64,000 bases of DNA, taken from assembly GCA_903887485.1 (NCBI GenBank), contig CAISPV010000006.1, positions 1-64,000 on the forward strand, written 5' to 3'. Position 1 is the stretch's first letter. Each line of letters opens with the position of its first letter. This stretch comes from an uncultured Desulfobulbaceae bacterium (GTDB lineage Bacteria > Desulfobacterota > Desulfobulbia > Desulfobulbales > Desulfocapsaceae). A program made the position numbers and the translations under genes. The notes beneath the pieces are model-generated. The model was not told the origin of the DNA, did not search any database, and saw only the letters and a list, made by a program, of their open reading frames with translations. Below, piece after piece: positions 52,769-63,821 of the stretch.

Positions 52769-54772
52769 TTGCCTACTCCAGCCTCCATCAGTCAGCCGAT
52801 AAAAAAATATCGGGCTATTGCCAGTGTGATCTGGGCCTTCACCGTCCTTTTTTCTTTTCTCTGGAATCAAGCTGATACTGTCCGCGAAAAAAATGCCATT
52901 GCCCTGGAAACAGCCAGGGGGTTTTTAACCCATATTGTTGCTGTACGCGCCTGGAATGCAGAACATGGCGGAGTCTTTGTTTTCACCGATGAAAAAAACC
53001 CTCTCAACCCATATCTGCCGGAAGATCAGCAAGGTATCGTGACCAATGATGGTCGCCTGCTGACCAGAATCAATCCAGCTTATATGACTCGGCAAATTGC
53101 TGATATTGCCGATCAGCAGAGCAAGGTGCGCTTTCATCTGACCAGCCTTAACCCCATTCGTCCTGAAAATAAGGCCCTGCCTTGGGAGGAGCCATGGCTC
53201 AAGGATTTTGAGAAAGGGATTAAGGAGCAGAGCGTCTTTGTCAGCAGTCCGGAAGGGGAAATATTCCGTTATATGGCACCATTACGGGTCACTGGGGCGT
53301 GCCTTTCCTGTCATGATAGTTATAGCTCTGGTGAGATTCGGGGTGGGATCTCCATTTCCATGCCCCTGCATTTTCATAGATCTCCTTGGCCTCTTTTGCT
53401 TACTCATGTTGCGGCGGTGATCATGGGGTTATTGGTTATCCATTTTTTTGCCAGTCGGCTGGAGGCCCGCAGTCAACAATTGCTGGTTACAAATCAGCGT
53501 CTTCTTCAGGAGATTGAAGAGCATAAACAGAGTGAACAGGAGCTGGTCAAGATCAAGGAAGAGCTTGAACTCAGGGTTGCCAGTCGCACAGTCGAATTGA
53601 GGAGAACAAATACCCTCCTTGATGCCAAGATCAAGGAACAGCAGCAGGTTGAAAAAGCCCTGGTCGAAATTAATGATGAATTTATTCAGATCTTTAACAG
53701 TGCGCCCGATGGCATGCATATCATTGACAGGAACTTTACCGTCATTCGTGCCAACCGGGCATTCATGGCCCTTGTTGGTCATAGTAGCAGTGAGGCGATC
53801 ACTGGGCGTAAATGCTTTGAGGTCTTTACCGGGCGGCTTTGTCATACTCCGGCATGTCCTCTGACCAGGATCCTTGCAGGCGCTGAAAGGGTGGAGGTGG
53901 AGGCGAGAAAAACACGGGTGGACGGCAGCAGTTTCCCCTGTATTGTAACCGCTACCCCCTTTCGTACGTCCAGCGGTAAATTGATTGGGATTATAGAGGT
54001 GTCAAGGGATATCACCAGTTGGAAGGATGCGGAAAAGGACCTGTCGCAGGCGGCCCAGAAGCTTCTTTCTCGCAACCAGGAGCTCCAGGACTTTTCGCAT
54101 GTGATCTCGCATGATCTGCAGGAGCCGTTGATGTTGATCCAGGCGTTCAGTCAGCGTTTACAAAGTAATTTTATAACGACACTTACTGAAAAAGGAAGGG
54201 TCTATCTTGAACGGATTATCAGTTCGGCAGATCGCATGCAGATGTTGATTAATGGCCTGCTCTCCTATTCCAGGATCGAGAAAGACTTTCAACCTGTTAC
54301 CCAGGTGCATCTGAACAGCATTATTCAGGAGGTTCTTGACGATCTGGCCATCAAGATTGAAGAGAGTGATGCCATTATTTTAATTGATGATCTGGGGGTT
54401 ATCATGGCAGACCCTTTGCATATGCGCCAACTTTTTCAGAATATCATTGGCAACAGTTTGAAATATCGTCATCCTGATCGCGCCCCTGAGATACGAGTTG
54501 AGCGCATCCAGGTACCAGAAGAATATGACGCCAAGGCTTATCTCTCCATTTCCATAAAGGATAATGGTATAGGGTTTAAGCCGGAATATCAGGAAAAGAT
54601 CTTTGCTGTCTTCCAGCGCTTGCATACTCAGCAGACAATTAAGGGGACGGGAATCGGTCTGTCCATCTGCAAGAAGATTGTTGAACGGCACCATGGCACG
54701 ATAAGCGCCGCAGGTGTTTATGGGCAGGGTGCTGAATTTATTATCACTCTTCCCCTGAGTCAGGTCGTATGA
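52769..54772 (+). CDS. Histidine kinase with heme-binding DUF3365-type sensor and PAS domain
   Basis: A 667-aa kinase. The frame opens with TTG at 52769 and no clear ribosome site, so the start is uncertain. A membrane helix (IASVIWAFTVLFSFLWNQ) leads into a periplasmic DUF3365/Tll0287-like domain with a c-type heme motif CLSCH (about residue 178) inside GACLSCHDSYSSGEIRGGIS. A second helix (VAAVIMGLLVIHFFASRL) and coiled coil follow, then a PAS domain (FIQIFNSAPDGMHIIDRNFT), HisKA with SHDLQEPL, and HATPase motifs (IGNSLKYR, GTGIGLSICKK). A redox or gas signal is likely. Not followed by a response regulator. Confidence 0.87.
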   Translation: MPTPASISQPIKKYRAIASVIWAFTVLFSFLWNQADTVREKNAIALETARGFLTHIVAVRAWNAEHGGVFVFTDEKNPLNPYLPEDQQGIVTNDGRLLTRINPAYMTRQIADIADQQSKVRFHLTSLNPIRPENKALPWEEPWLKDFEKGIKEQSVFVSSPEGEIFRYMAPLRVTGACLSCHDSYSSGEIRGGISISMPLHFHRSPWPLLLTHVAAVIMGLLVIHFFASRLEARSQQLLVTNQRLLQEIEEHKQSEQELVKIKEELELRVASRTVELRRTNTLLDAKIKEQQQVEKALVEINDEFIQIFNSAPDGMHIIDRNFTVIRANRAFMALVGHSSSEAITGRKCFEVFTGRLCHTPACPLTRILAGAERVEVEARKTRVDGSSFPCIVTATPFRTSSGKLIGIIEVSRDITSWKDAEKDLSQAAQKLLSRNQELQDFSHVISHDLQEPLMLIQAFSQRLQSNFITTLTEKGRVYLERIISSADRMQMLINGLLSYSRIEKDFQPVTQVHLNSIIQEVLDDLAIKIEESDAIILIDDLGVIMADPLHMRQLFQNIIGNSLKYRHPDRAPEIRVERIQVPEEYDAKAYLSISIKDNGIGFKPEYQEKIFAVFQRLHTQQTIKGTGIGLSICKKIVERHHGTISAAGVYGQGAEFIITLPLSQVV

Positions 54773-54776
54773 CGGG

Positions 54777-55466
54777 ATGCCTCTTTTCAAACTGAGCGAT
54801 GAAATCATTTTTCCTCCGCCAGAGACGGCCGATGAAAACGGGCTTTTGGCCTTTGGTGGTGATCTGCAGCCAGCCAGGATTGTGGCGGCCTACCGATCAG
54901 GCATTTTCCCTTGGTTCTCTCCTGGAGATCCGATTCTTTGGTGGTTTCTTGATCCCAGGTTGGTTCTTTTTTTGAACGATTTCAGGATCAGCCGCAGGCT
55001 GGCCCGGGATATCAGAGGGAAACAGTTTACGGTCACGTTTGACCGGGCCTTTGCCAGGGTTATGGCCTCCTGTGCTCAGGTTCGCCTTGAAAAGGGAGAG
55101 GGTACCTGGATTAGTAACGAGATGTACGAGGCCTATTGCCGGTTGCATGATCTGGGATATGCCCATTCGGTTGAATGCTGGCAGGGTGAGACCCTGGCAG
55201 GTGGCTTGTACGGCATTGCCCTTGATCGGATTTTTTTTGGTGAATCGATGTTTACCCGTGTCAGCAATGGTTCCAAGGTTGCCCTTGTTGCTTTGGTTGA
55301 CAGGTTGAAAGCGGCAGATTATCAGCTTATAGATTGCCAGATGACTACCCGGCATCTTGTAAGCTTTGGGGCGCGAGAAATTTCCGGAACAGAATTTCTC
55401 GATCAGCTCCATTCTTTTATTCAAACAACTGTTCCCGATGGAAAATGGTGCAATGATATCTTCTGA
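54777..55466 (+). CDS. aat: Leucyl/phenylalanyl-tRNA-protein transferase
   Basis: A 229-aa enzyme that adds Leu or Phe to proteins with N-terminal Arg or Lys, marking them for the ClpS/ClpAP N-degron pathway. The signature is YRSGIFPWFSPGDPILWWFL, followed by GTWISNEMYEAYCRLHDLGY, SVECWQGETLAGGLYGIALD and FGESMFTRVSNGSKVAL. Full length for the family. The ATG lies five bases after the kinase stop. The following zinc-ribbon gene overlaps its end. Confidence 0.95.
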   Translation: MPLFKLSDEIIFPPPETADENGLLAFGGDLQPARIVAAYRSGIFPWFSPGDPILWWFLDPRLVLFLNDFRISRRLARDIRGKQFTVTFDRAFARVMASCAQVRLEKGEGTWISNEMYEAYCRLHDLGYAHSVECWQGETLAGGLYGIALDRIFFGESMFTRVSNGSKVALVALVDRLKAADYQLIDCQMTTRHLVSFGAREISGTEFLDQLHSFIQTTVPDGKWCNDIF

Positions 55467-56037
55467 CAACAAAAAGGTTTGTGACGGCTGTGGTAAACAG
55501 GCTCTTCTGCAGGACATGCAGGGGAATGAATTCTGTGATTCGTGCGGGCAGCTCGCCCGGATTATGCAAACAGACCCGCAATTATTGCGGAAGATCTGCA
55601 CCTTGATCCGTTCTGATCTGCATGAATCTGATAGCAGTGAGCAGGTGTGTCCAGCCACAGTGTCTCTGGAGCTGCCCGAAGTCCTTGATGCTGTCCGCTA
55701 CCGCACCCGAGATCGGGAGCTCAATACCTGGTATGTGTCTGTGAGCGAGCTTCAGGGCAATCCCGTCGAGATCTTTGCCTCAACTGCCTTTGATCGAGAT
55801 CATCATCTTCAGTCTCGTATCTCCAATCTGACCACCATCACCCGTCTGGTTTCTCTGGTGTTGCGGCATGTCTTTCTTGGTGAAGTGTTGAGCCTTGAAA
55901 AGACGATCAAGCAGTTACATCGGAGTTCCCGGCAAAAAAATGACCTTCCCGATATGCTGACCCGGGTGTTGAGCCGTTATGTCAGGCATCCCGAAAAGAT
56001 GTTTGATGGTCTGGAGGAGAGTGATCTGGATTCGTAG
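55453..56037 (+). CDS. Zinc-ribbon protein of unknown function
   Basis: A 194-aa protein. The N-terminal treble-clef-like zinc ribbon has CDGCGKQALLQDMQGNEFCDSC, i.e. two CxxC pairs 15 residues apart. The rest (LNTWYVSVSELQGNPVEIFA, LTTITRLVSLVLRHVFLGEV) is mainly helical and carries no recognised domain, although the middle recalls the C-terminal domain of vitamin-B12-dependent ribonucleotide reductases, which includes short zinc-finger proteins. Start taken at 55453 (GGA ahead); 55438 is an in-frame alternative. Overlaps aat by 14 bases. Confidence 0.65.
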   Translation: MISSDNKKVCDGCGKQALLQDMQGNEFCDSCGQLARIMQTDPQLLRKICTLIRSDLHESDSSEQVCPATVSLELPEVLDAVRYRTRDRELNTWYVSVSELQGNPVEIFASTAFDRDHHLQSRISNLTTITRLVSLVLRHVFLGEVLSLEKTIKQLHRSSRQKNDLPDMLTRVLSRYVRHPEKMFDGLEESDLDS

Positions 56038-56063
56038 AGGGGTTATAGGTAAAACCTGCATTT

Positions 56064-57341
56064 CTAAAATCTTTTTTCAAAATAGGGGGCAAGGACTTCC
56101 GGGATCTTTATTGAACCATCCTCCTGCTGATAGTTTTCCAGGATGGCCAGAAGGGTGCGACCTACGGCCAGTCCTGAGCCATTGAGTGTGTGGACCAATC
56201 GGCTCTTTTTCTGGCCATTGGGGCGGTAGCGGATGCCGCCGCGCCTGGCCTGGAAATCAAGAAAATTGGAACAGGAGGAGATCTCTCTGTAGGTCTCCTG
56301 GCCTGGCAGCCAGACCTCGATGTCGTAGGTCTGGGTGGCGGAAAAACCAAGGTCGCCGCTGCAGAGTTTGACCACCCGGTAGTGCAGGCCAAGGAGTTGC
56401 AGCACTTCTTCGGCGTCAGCCAGCAGTGATTCAAGTTCCTGGGCGGAATCTTCCGGGGTGGTAAATTTAACCAGTTCAACCTTGTCAAACTGGTGCTGCC
56501 TGATTAGCCCTCGGGTGTCGCGGCCATGAGAGCCGGCCTCGGAACGGAAGCAGGGGGTATAGGCGGTAAATTTAACAGGTAGATTCTTTTCTTCCAGGGT
56601 TTCATCGCGGAAGATATTGGTGACAGGGACTTCAGCTGTCGGAATCAGGTAGAGGTCCCATCCCTTGATTCGAAAAAGATCTTCCTCGAATTTTGGCAGT
56701 TGGCCGGTAGCGGTCATGGACGCTGAGTTCACCAAGAATGGCGGGAGAATCTCTTCATAGCCGTGTCTCTGGGTGTGCAGGTCGAGCATGAAGTTGATCA
56801 GGGCGCGCTCAAGGCGTGAGGCGAGTCCGGTGAGCAAGGCGAATCGTGCCCCGGTTATCTTGGCTGCTCGTTCAAAATCGAGGATTTTCAGGTCCTCGCC
56901 AACTTCCCAGTGTGGCTTGGGCGGGAAGGAGAATGTTGGTTTTGTCCCCCATTGTTTGATCTCCACATTGTCACTGTCATTCTGGCCAACGGGCACGGAG
57001 TCGCTGCATAGATTAGGGATGGCCATGACAATTTCCTGAAGACGGTCCTGGATCACAGCCAACCGGTCGTCAAGTTCTTTGATTCGGTCGGAGGTCTTTC
57101 GCATCTCCAGTACCATGGGCTCGGCCTGGGCGTTGTCTTCGGGGCTGCCCTTTTTGAGCGTGGCAATATCCTTTGAGACTGTATTTCGTTTATTTTTCAG
57201 GGCTTCAACCTCGGCGAGCAGGGTGAGTCTTTCCTGGTCAACTGCCGCGAAATCAATCAGTTTGTCCAGGCTCAGTCCCCGTTTTGCGGTCTTCTCCTTG
57301 ACAAGCTCCAGGTTCTCTCGGATAAATCGTAATTCAAGCAT
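56064..57341 (-). CDS. serS: Seryl-tRNA synthetase
   Basis: A 425-aa class II synthetase. The N-terminal helical arm (residues 30-105) binds the tRNA long variable arm. The catalytic core has motif 2 [20 protein letters not shown] and motif 3 [15 protein letters not shown], with the serine site TAEVPVTN and [16 protein letters not shown]. Full length. It is read on the minus strand, convergent with the zinc-ribbon gene and downstream of tRNA-Ala with a terminator between. Confidence 0.97.
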   Translation of the reverse strand: MLELRFIRENLELVKEKTAKRGLSLDKLIDFAAVDQERLTLLAEVEALKNKRNTVSKDIATLKKGSPEDNAQAEPMVLEMRKTSDRIKELDDRLAVIQDRLQEIVMAIPNLCSDSVPVGQNDSDNVEIKQWGTKPTFSFPPKPHWEVGEDLKILDFERAAKITGARFALLTGLASRLERALINFMLDLHTQRHGYEEILPPFLVNSASMTATGQLPKFEEDLFRIKGWDLYLIPTAEVPVTNIFRDETLEEKNLPVKFTAYTPCFRSEAGSHGRDTRGLIRQHQFDKVELVKFTTPEDSAQELESLLADAEEVLQLLGLHYRVVKLCSGDLGFSATQTYDIEVWLPGQETYREISSCSNFLDFQARRGGIRYRPNGQKKSRLVHTLNGSGLAVGRTLLAILENYQQEDGSIKIPEVLAPYFEKRF

Positions 57342-57392
57342 AATAGATTGAATGGGTATTCGTAATTTTTAGAGGAAATCTGCCAAAAAAAA

Positions 57393-57426
57393 AGGCAAGT
57401 TGCAGGATGAATCCTATAACTTGCCT
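57393..57426 (-). terminator. Terminator downstream of tRNA-Ala
   Basis: On the minus strand aggcaagtt (57418-57426 inverse) pairs with aacttgcct (57393-57401 inverse), with an inner aggat/atcct pairing, followed by a run of nine T (plus-strand A-run 57385-57393). Confidence 0.85.
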
Positions 57427-57438
57427 AAAATGTCGTAA

Positions 57439-57514
<76 letters not shown>

Positions 57515-57714
57515 AAATAAAATCTACATATTTTCAAAAACAGAAAGTCAAATAACAGGTTTTTTGGAGAATGTCAACCATTTTTCTTTTGTTGAGGGGG
57601 CATTGCTGAAGAAATTCTATCATTCTAATTCATTTGTTGCGGCTCATTAAGCTGTTTTTGTGTTGTTTTTGCCATGCAGATGAAGGCGCTGTTTTTTTGT
57701 AACGGCCTTGTTGA

Positions 57715-58899
<1,185 letters not shown>

Positions 58900-59012
58900 A
58901 AGGAATTTGGACATCATATTGCAAGGCCTTGGCTGTTTGATAGGGACAAGTTGTCTACTATGAAAAATTGTGCCATCAATTACCGGTGAGCGTCATTGAA
59001 GAATAGAAAGTC

Positions 59013-59900
59013 TTGAAGAAAGCATCCAGCGTTAAAAAGGCTCAGTCTCGTTTAGGAACGGCGAGGTCACTCTTTCTTGGTGGGGTATTGCTGGTTCTTG
59101 CCCTTTTCTTGCTTGGTTCCACCGTGGGTGGACAGTTTGGGGTAGTGCAGCAGATGATCATGCAAGCTCTGGGGCCAGTGCAGAGTGGAACTTCCAGAAT
59201 GATCGGCTCATTTCAGGTGTTTGCTGGTGATTATCTGGCCTTGTGGACTATCAGGGATGATAATAAGCACCTGCGGTTAGTGATTGCTGATTATCAGCAA
59301 CAACTGGATCAGTATCGTGAGGCCTATGCGCGAAATCGCTATCTGGAAAATGAACTTAAATTCAAAAAGGAAGAGAATTTTCCCTCTCTTACCGCCCGGG
59401 TAGTTGGCAAAGATCCATCTTTCTGGTTTCAGACCTTGATTGTGGACAGGGGGAAAGGTGATGGGGTGATTGCCGGGATGGTTGCTCGCACTTCATTGGG
59501 TGTGGTCGGACAGGTGATCCAAGTTTCTGATAATTACGCCAAGATTCTTCTCACGAATGCCCCGAGTAGCGCTATTGATGCCATGATCCAGAAAAATCGG
59601 GTGCGTGGTATTTTAAAGGGGGCAGCTGATAAGGGGTATGTCCTCTATTATGTCCTCAAAAATGCCGATGTTGTTGTCGGTGATCGTGTTGTCACTGCGG
59701 GTATTGGTGGCGTTTTTCAGTCAGGAATTCCGCTTGGCACCGTGTCCGCAGTGCGTTCAAAGCGCAGGGGGATGTTTCAGGAGATTGAGGTCGCTCCTAT
59801 TGTTGATTTTGGGCAATTGGAGATGGTCTTTATTGACCTTTCCGAAAAACAGAAAATAGCTGAAGAAATGGGACATGCTGTTGATCCTGTTGGCGAGTAG
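59013..59900 (+). CDS. mreC: Rod shape-determining protein MreC
   Basis: A 295-aa bitopic protein. One membrane helix (FLGGVLLVLALFLLGSTVGG), a coiled coil (residues 85-120) and the periplasmic beta domain (FWFQTLIVDRGKGDGVIAGM, GDRVVTAGIGGVFQSGIPLG). It joins MreB to PBP2. The start is TTG at 59013 with GAAAG ahead; no ATG fits the frame. Confidence 0.93.
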   Translation: MKKASSVKKAQSRLGTARSLFLGGVLLVLALFLLGSTVGGQFGVVQQMIMQALGPVQSGTSRMIGSFQVFAGDYLALWTIRDDNKHLRLVIADYQQQLDQYREAYARNRYLENELKFKKEENFPSLTARVVGKDPSFWFQTLIVDRGKGDGVIAGMVARTSLGVVGQVIQVSDNYAKILLTNAPSSAIDAMIQKNRVRGILKGAADKGYVLYYVLKNADVVVGDRVVTAGIGGVFQSGIPLGTVSAVRSKRRGMFQEIEVAPIVDFGQLEMVFIDLSEKQKIAEEMGHAVDPVGE

Positions 59901-59905
59901 ATATT

Positions 59906-60442
59906 ATGCTGATGCTCAGTTTTTTTCTGGTTGGAATATTTCTTATCATAAGTCAGACTTCAATTTTTTTCCTTTTTCCCTCCTGGCTGGGGAGTCCGGA
60001 TCTGATCTTTATCTTGATAGCTTTTATTGCCTATCGTTTTGACTGGTTGCGTGGGTTGTGTCTCGTTCTTGTCTTTAGCTGGATCATGGATGTTCTTTCA
60101 GGACTTTATCTGGGGACGTATCCTCTGCTCTATCTTTTTCTTTTTGTTTCCCTCAAGATTTTCAAAGAAAAGAGTCCGGTTAAAGAGGTTGCCTATCAAG
60201 TTCCCTTGGTGGGGGTCGCTTTTTTGGTCGAGTATTCTGGCATGTATTCTGTTTATTCGTTGGCCTTGCCGGGTATCTTGCCTGAGTGGTCATGGGCCAA
60301 GATTCTGCAAGAGACGTTAATCCTGATTGTGGCCACCATTCCCTGCTTCCTTCTTTATAATAGCTTGTTTGAACATATGTCCAAACGTCGTTTCGTCGCC
60401 CCTCGCATTCTGCGAAAGCGTTCAGGGAATTACTTTCGTTGA
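59906..60442 (+). CDS. mreD: Rod shape-determining protein MreD
   Basis: A 178-aa membrane protein with five to six helices (FFLVGIFLIISQTSIFFLFP, PDLIFILIAFIAYRFDWLRG). GLCLVLVFSWIMDVLSGLYL is the usual MreD core. Follows mreC after five bases. Confidence 0.9.
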   Translation: MLMLSFFLVGIFLIISQTSIFFLFPSWLGSPDLIFILIAFIAYRFDWLRGLCLVLVFSWIMDVLSGLYLGTYPLLYLFLFVSLKIFKEKSPVKEVAYQVPLVGVAFLVEYSGMYSVYSLALPGILPEWSWAKILQETLILIVATIPCFLLYNSLFEHMSKRRFVAPRILRKRSGNYFR

Positions 60443-60469
60443 CAGAGGTTCCTGCTGCGGATTTTAAAA

Positions 60470-62371
60470 ATGATTAAATGGAATTTTCTGAAAGAACTTG
60501 GGGATATCTCTGAGCACGATCAGGCTGCTCTGGATGGACTGCGTAAGCGGGTCTTGGGCACAGGGGCGGTGGTGGTATTTTTTGTCGCGATCATTCTTCT
60601 TCGTCTCTGGTTTTTGCAGATTCATAAAGGTGAGGAGTATAAAAGCAGGGCTGAGAATAATCGAGTACGTATTCGTGAGGTGGCCCCTCCCCGTGGGGAT
60701 ATCCTTGACCGCAATGGGAAAGAGCTGGTGACTAATCGGCCTTCATTTAATGTGGTGCTGGTGCGTGAGGATTCTAATGACATTGATGGCCTTTTGAAAC
60801 GATTGTCGGTAGTGCTCAAAGAAGATGTCTCGGTTCTCTGGGAACGGATCAGGGATGCGGAGAGTAAGCAAAGGCATATTCCGGTTCGATTAAAGGAAAA
60901 TCTGAGTTGGGACACCTTGGCCTATCTGGAAACGCATAATAAGGATTTTCCAGGGATTCGTATTGAGGTTTTTCCTGGCCGATTTTATCATTATGGGGAT
61001 ATGGCTGCTCATGTTATTGGCTACCTGGGTGAAATCAGTAAAAATGAGCTGGAAGAGACAAATACTGATTTTTATCGGGGGGGAGACCTGGTTGGCAAGA
61101 TGGGTCTTGAAAAACTCAGGGAAAAAGAATTGCGCGGCGAAAAGGGAAATAGTTCTTCGGAGGTGAATGCCCGCGGCTTTGAGCAGCAGCTGTTGACCCA
61201 CGTGGAACCTGTGCCTGGCAATGAGGTGCGTCTGACCCTTGATATAGATTTGCAGAAGGTCGCGGAAGAGTCCATGGACGTCGATGAAAAATCCGGGGCG
61301 GTGGTGGCCATGGAGGTGAAAACCGGAAGAATTCTGGTGCTGGCCTCGACCCCGCGTTTACATTTGGCTGACTTTGATGGTGGAATCTCAAGTAAAAACT
61401 GGAGCGCACTTCTGGATAACCCCAAGCATCCCTTGATCAATAAGGCCTTGCAGGCCATGTATCCACCGGGATCAACGTACAAGATGGTTACCGCGCTGGC
61501 AGGATTGGCCAAGGGGGTGATCACCAAGGACACAACATTCTTCTGTCCTGGCCATATTGATTTTGGTAATCGGCAGTATAACTGCTGGAAACATGGCGGG
61601 CATGGGACGGTAAATTTGAAGCGGGCTATCAGTGAGTCCTGTGATGTTTACTTTTATCAGGTAGGGATGCGGTTAGGGGTTGATGCCCTGGCGGAATATG
61701 CCAATAAGCTTGGACTTGGGCTTAAGACCCAGGTGGAGCTTGAAAATGAAAAGAGTGGACTTATCCCGACAAAAGAATGGAAAAAAAAGAAGTACGGGGT
61801 GAAGTGGCAGGATGGTGAGACCTTGTCGTTGGCTATTGGTCAGGGGTTTAATTTGATAACCCCGCTCCAGCTCTGTCAGATGACGGTTATCCTGGCAAAC
61901 GGTGGGAAGCGGTATGTGCCGCAACTCATTGAGAGTGTTACGGATGCGGATGGAAATGTTCTGGAGTCATTTACGCCAAAGCTGGCAGGCGAGCTCCAGG
62001 AGAATGAAAAAAAATATCTGACACTGATCCGGGAAGGGATGGTTGAGGTTATCCAAGGGGCCAGAGGGACAGCCCGTGTGGCTCGTATTGAAGGCATCAA
62101 TATGGGGGGCAAGACCGGTTCGGCGCAGGTGGTGCGCCTGGAACAGTACAAACATCTCCAGGAAGAGAATATTCCTTATAAATACAGGGATCATGCCTTG
62201 TTTATCTGTTTTGCCCCGGCCGACGACCCTGAAATTGCAGTGACTGTTGTCGTTGAACACGGTTTGCATGGTGGATCGAGCGCAGCGCCTGTGGCCAAGG
62301 CTGTTATGCAGAAATATTTTGCCAACAGGATCGCCGTTGATCAAATCAGGAAAGCTGTCACTCCTCAATAA
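60470..62371 (+). CDS. mrdA: Penicillin-binding protein 2 (elongasome transpeptidase)
   Basis: A 633-aa class B PBP. One N-terminal membrane helix (VVVFFVAIILLRLWFLQIHK), a pedestal domain (VAPPRGDILDRNGKELVTNR) and the transpeptidase domain with catalytic Ser335 in YPPGSTYKM, SESCD as the second motif and KTGSAQV as the third. It cross-links sidewall peptidoglycan with RodA, whose gene follows. Position after mreBCD is the usual order. Confidence 0.96.
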   Translation: MIKWNFLKELGDISEHDQAALDGLRKRVLGTGAVVVFFVAIILLRLWFLQIHKGEEYKSRAENNRVRIREVAPPRGDILDRNGKELVTNRPSFNVVLVREDSNDIDGLLKRLSVVLKEDVSVLWERIRDAESKQRHIPVRLKENLSWDTLAYLETHNKDFPGIRIEVFPGRFYHYGDMAAHVIGYLGEISKNELEETNTDFYRGGDLVGKMGLEKLREKELRGEKGNSSSEVNARGFEQQLLTHVEPVPGNEVRLTLDIDLQKVAEESMDVDEKSGAVVAMEVKTGRILVLASTPRLHLADFDGGISSKNWSALLDNPKHPLINKALQAMYPPGSTYKMVTALAGLAKGVITKDTTFFCPGHIDFGNRQYNCWKHGGHGTVNLKRAISESCDVYFYQVGMRLGVDALAEYANKLGLGLKTQVELENEKSGLIPTKEWKKKKYGVKWQDGETLSLAIGQGFNLITPLQLCQMTVILANGGKRYVPQLIESVTDADGNVLESFTPKLAGELQENEKKYLTLIREGMVEVIQGARGTARVARIEGINMGGKTGSAQVVRLEQYKHLQEENIPYKYRDHALFICFAPADDPEIAVTVVVEHGLHGGSSAAPVAKAVMQKYFANRIAVDQIRKAVTPQ

Positions 62372-62430
62372 AGACTGTCGTCTTGTTTATTGTTGATCTG
62401 CCTCAAAATTCTTTTATGGAAGGGTAAAAA

Positions 62431-63561
62431 ATGTTTTGCGTGGATAGACGTTTTTTCGTGAACTTTGACTGGGTGCTTTTGTCTTTGTTGTTCATGGTTT
62501 GTGGCATGGCGTTTCTCAATCTGTACAGCGCCACCTATCCACCACTAGGGGGAATGCCGCCTTACCTGAAACAATGTTATCTTTTATTGATGGGTGTTGC
62601 CTGTATTATCTTTTTGATCAGCTTTGATTATAAAGAACTTCAATTATGGAATTATCCCATTTATATTGTGACTATAGTGCTGCTCGCGCTTGTTATCTTT
62701 GTTGGTAATAGTGCTGGTGGGGCCCAGCGTTGGATTAACCTTGGTTTTTTTCAGTTACAACCTTCCGAACCTGCCAAGTTGATGATGGTAATCACGCTGG
62801 CCAGTTATTATTCCCGAAAGGAGGTGGCGAACGGTTATTCTATTAAGGATCTGATTACTCCCATCATCCTTATGGCCGTCCCTTTCATCTTGATCCTGGT
62901 CCAGCCAGATCTGGGGACGGCTTTGATGTTTGTTATTATTTTTATTTCTATGACGGTTTTTGCCAAGCTTCGCTGGTCGAGTTATATCATCCTGGGGCTG
63001 TCAGGGATCGCCTTGGCGGTGGTTGGCTGGTTCTTTGTCTTGAAGCCTTACCAGAAGCAAAGGGTGGAAACCTTATTGCACCCAGTGAAAGATTCCATGG
63101 GGGAAGGGTATCAGATCTTGCAATCAAAGATTGCTGTGGGGAGTGGCGGTCTCTTTGGCCGGGGATATATGGAAGGAACCCAGGGGCATCTTCATTTCTT
63201 GCCGGAGAGGCATACGGATTTTGCATTTTCTGTCTGGTGTGAAGAATGGGGCTTTGCTGGAAGCTTCTTTTTTTTAGCTGTTTATTTTTTTATGCTCTTT
63301 TGGGGGCTGCATGTGGCCATGTCAGCAAGAGATCGCTTTGGCCTGTTTCTTGCCTTTGGCGTGGTGGCACTTATTTTTTGGCAGGCCGTTATTAATCTGT
63401 TGATGATACTTGGATTTCTTCCTGTCGTTGGAATCCCTTTGCCATTGTTCAGTTATGGTGGCTCTTCCCTGTTGACCACCTTGTTGGGGATGGGGATATT
63501 GATGAATGTTCGGATGCGCCGTTTTCAGACAGAATCGACCCTTGAAAGTTGTGAGTTGTGA
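62431..63561 (+). CDS. rodA: Peptidoglycan glycosyltransferase RodA
   Basis: A 376-aa SEDS-family membrane enzyme with ten helices that polymerises lipid II. Family signs: GAQRWINLGFFQLQPSEPAK, ILVQPDLGTALMFVIIFISM, LPERHTDFAFSVWCEEWGF and SYGGSSLLTTLLGMGILMNV. Last gene of the elongasome operon. Confidence 0.96.
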   Translation: MFCVDRRFFVNFDWVLLSLLFMVCGMAFLNLYSATYPPLGGMPPYLKQCYLLLMGVACIIFLISFDYKELQLWNYPIYIVTIVLLALVIFVGNSAGGAQRWINLGFFQLQPSEPAKLMMVITLASYYSRKEVANGYSIKDLITPIILMAVPFILILVQPDLGTALMFVIIFISMTVFAKLRWSSYIILGLSGIALAVVGWFFVLKPYQKQRVETLLHPVKDSMGEGYQILQSKIAVGSGGLFGRGYMEGTQGHLHFLPERHTDFAFSVWCEEWGFAGSFFFLAVYFFMLFWGLHVAMSARDRFGLFLAFGVVALIFWQAVINLLMILGFLPVVGIPLPLFSYGGSSLLTTLLGMGILMNVRMRRFQTESTLESCEL

Positions 63562-63740
63562 GGGGGTTGGGTTTAGATGCAAGGGAGGTGGCCTGAAAAT
63601 ATTTCTGTTTTTTATGGTAAAAGAATTGCGCGAGACTTGATTATCAGCTTGAGAGGAATATAATGAAAGTGAAGGCAAGTTTCGCTCCAGAAGTTGAGGA
63701 GCAAACATGGCCAGGGAATGTGCCGTGGGGCGCATGTTGA

Positions 63741-63768
63741 TAATAACGATTTTTATTAATCGTTATTA
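63741..63768. promoter_or_regulatory. AT-rich inverted repeat upstream of the hibernation factor gene
   Basis: taataacgat (63741-63750) and atcgttatta (63759-63768), loop ttttatta. No T-run follows on the plus strand, so it is more likely an operator than a terminator. The rest of 63562-63821 has no gene. Confidence 0.4.
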
Positions 63769-63821
63769 AGGCATAAAGGGTTTCTTGAAATTTTCCAGGG
63801 AGCCCTAAACGGAGGAACTAT

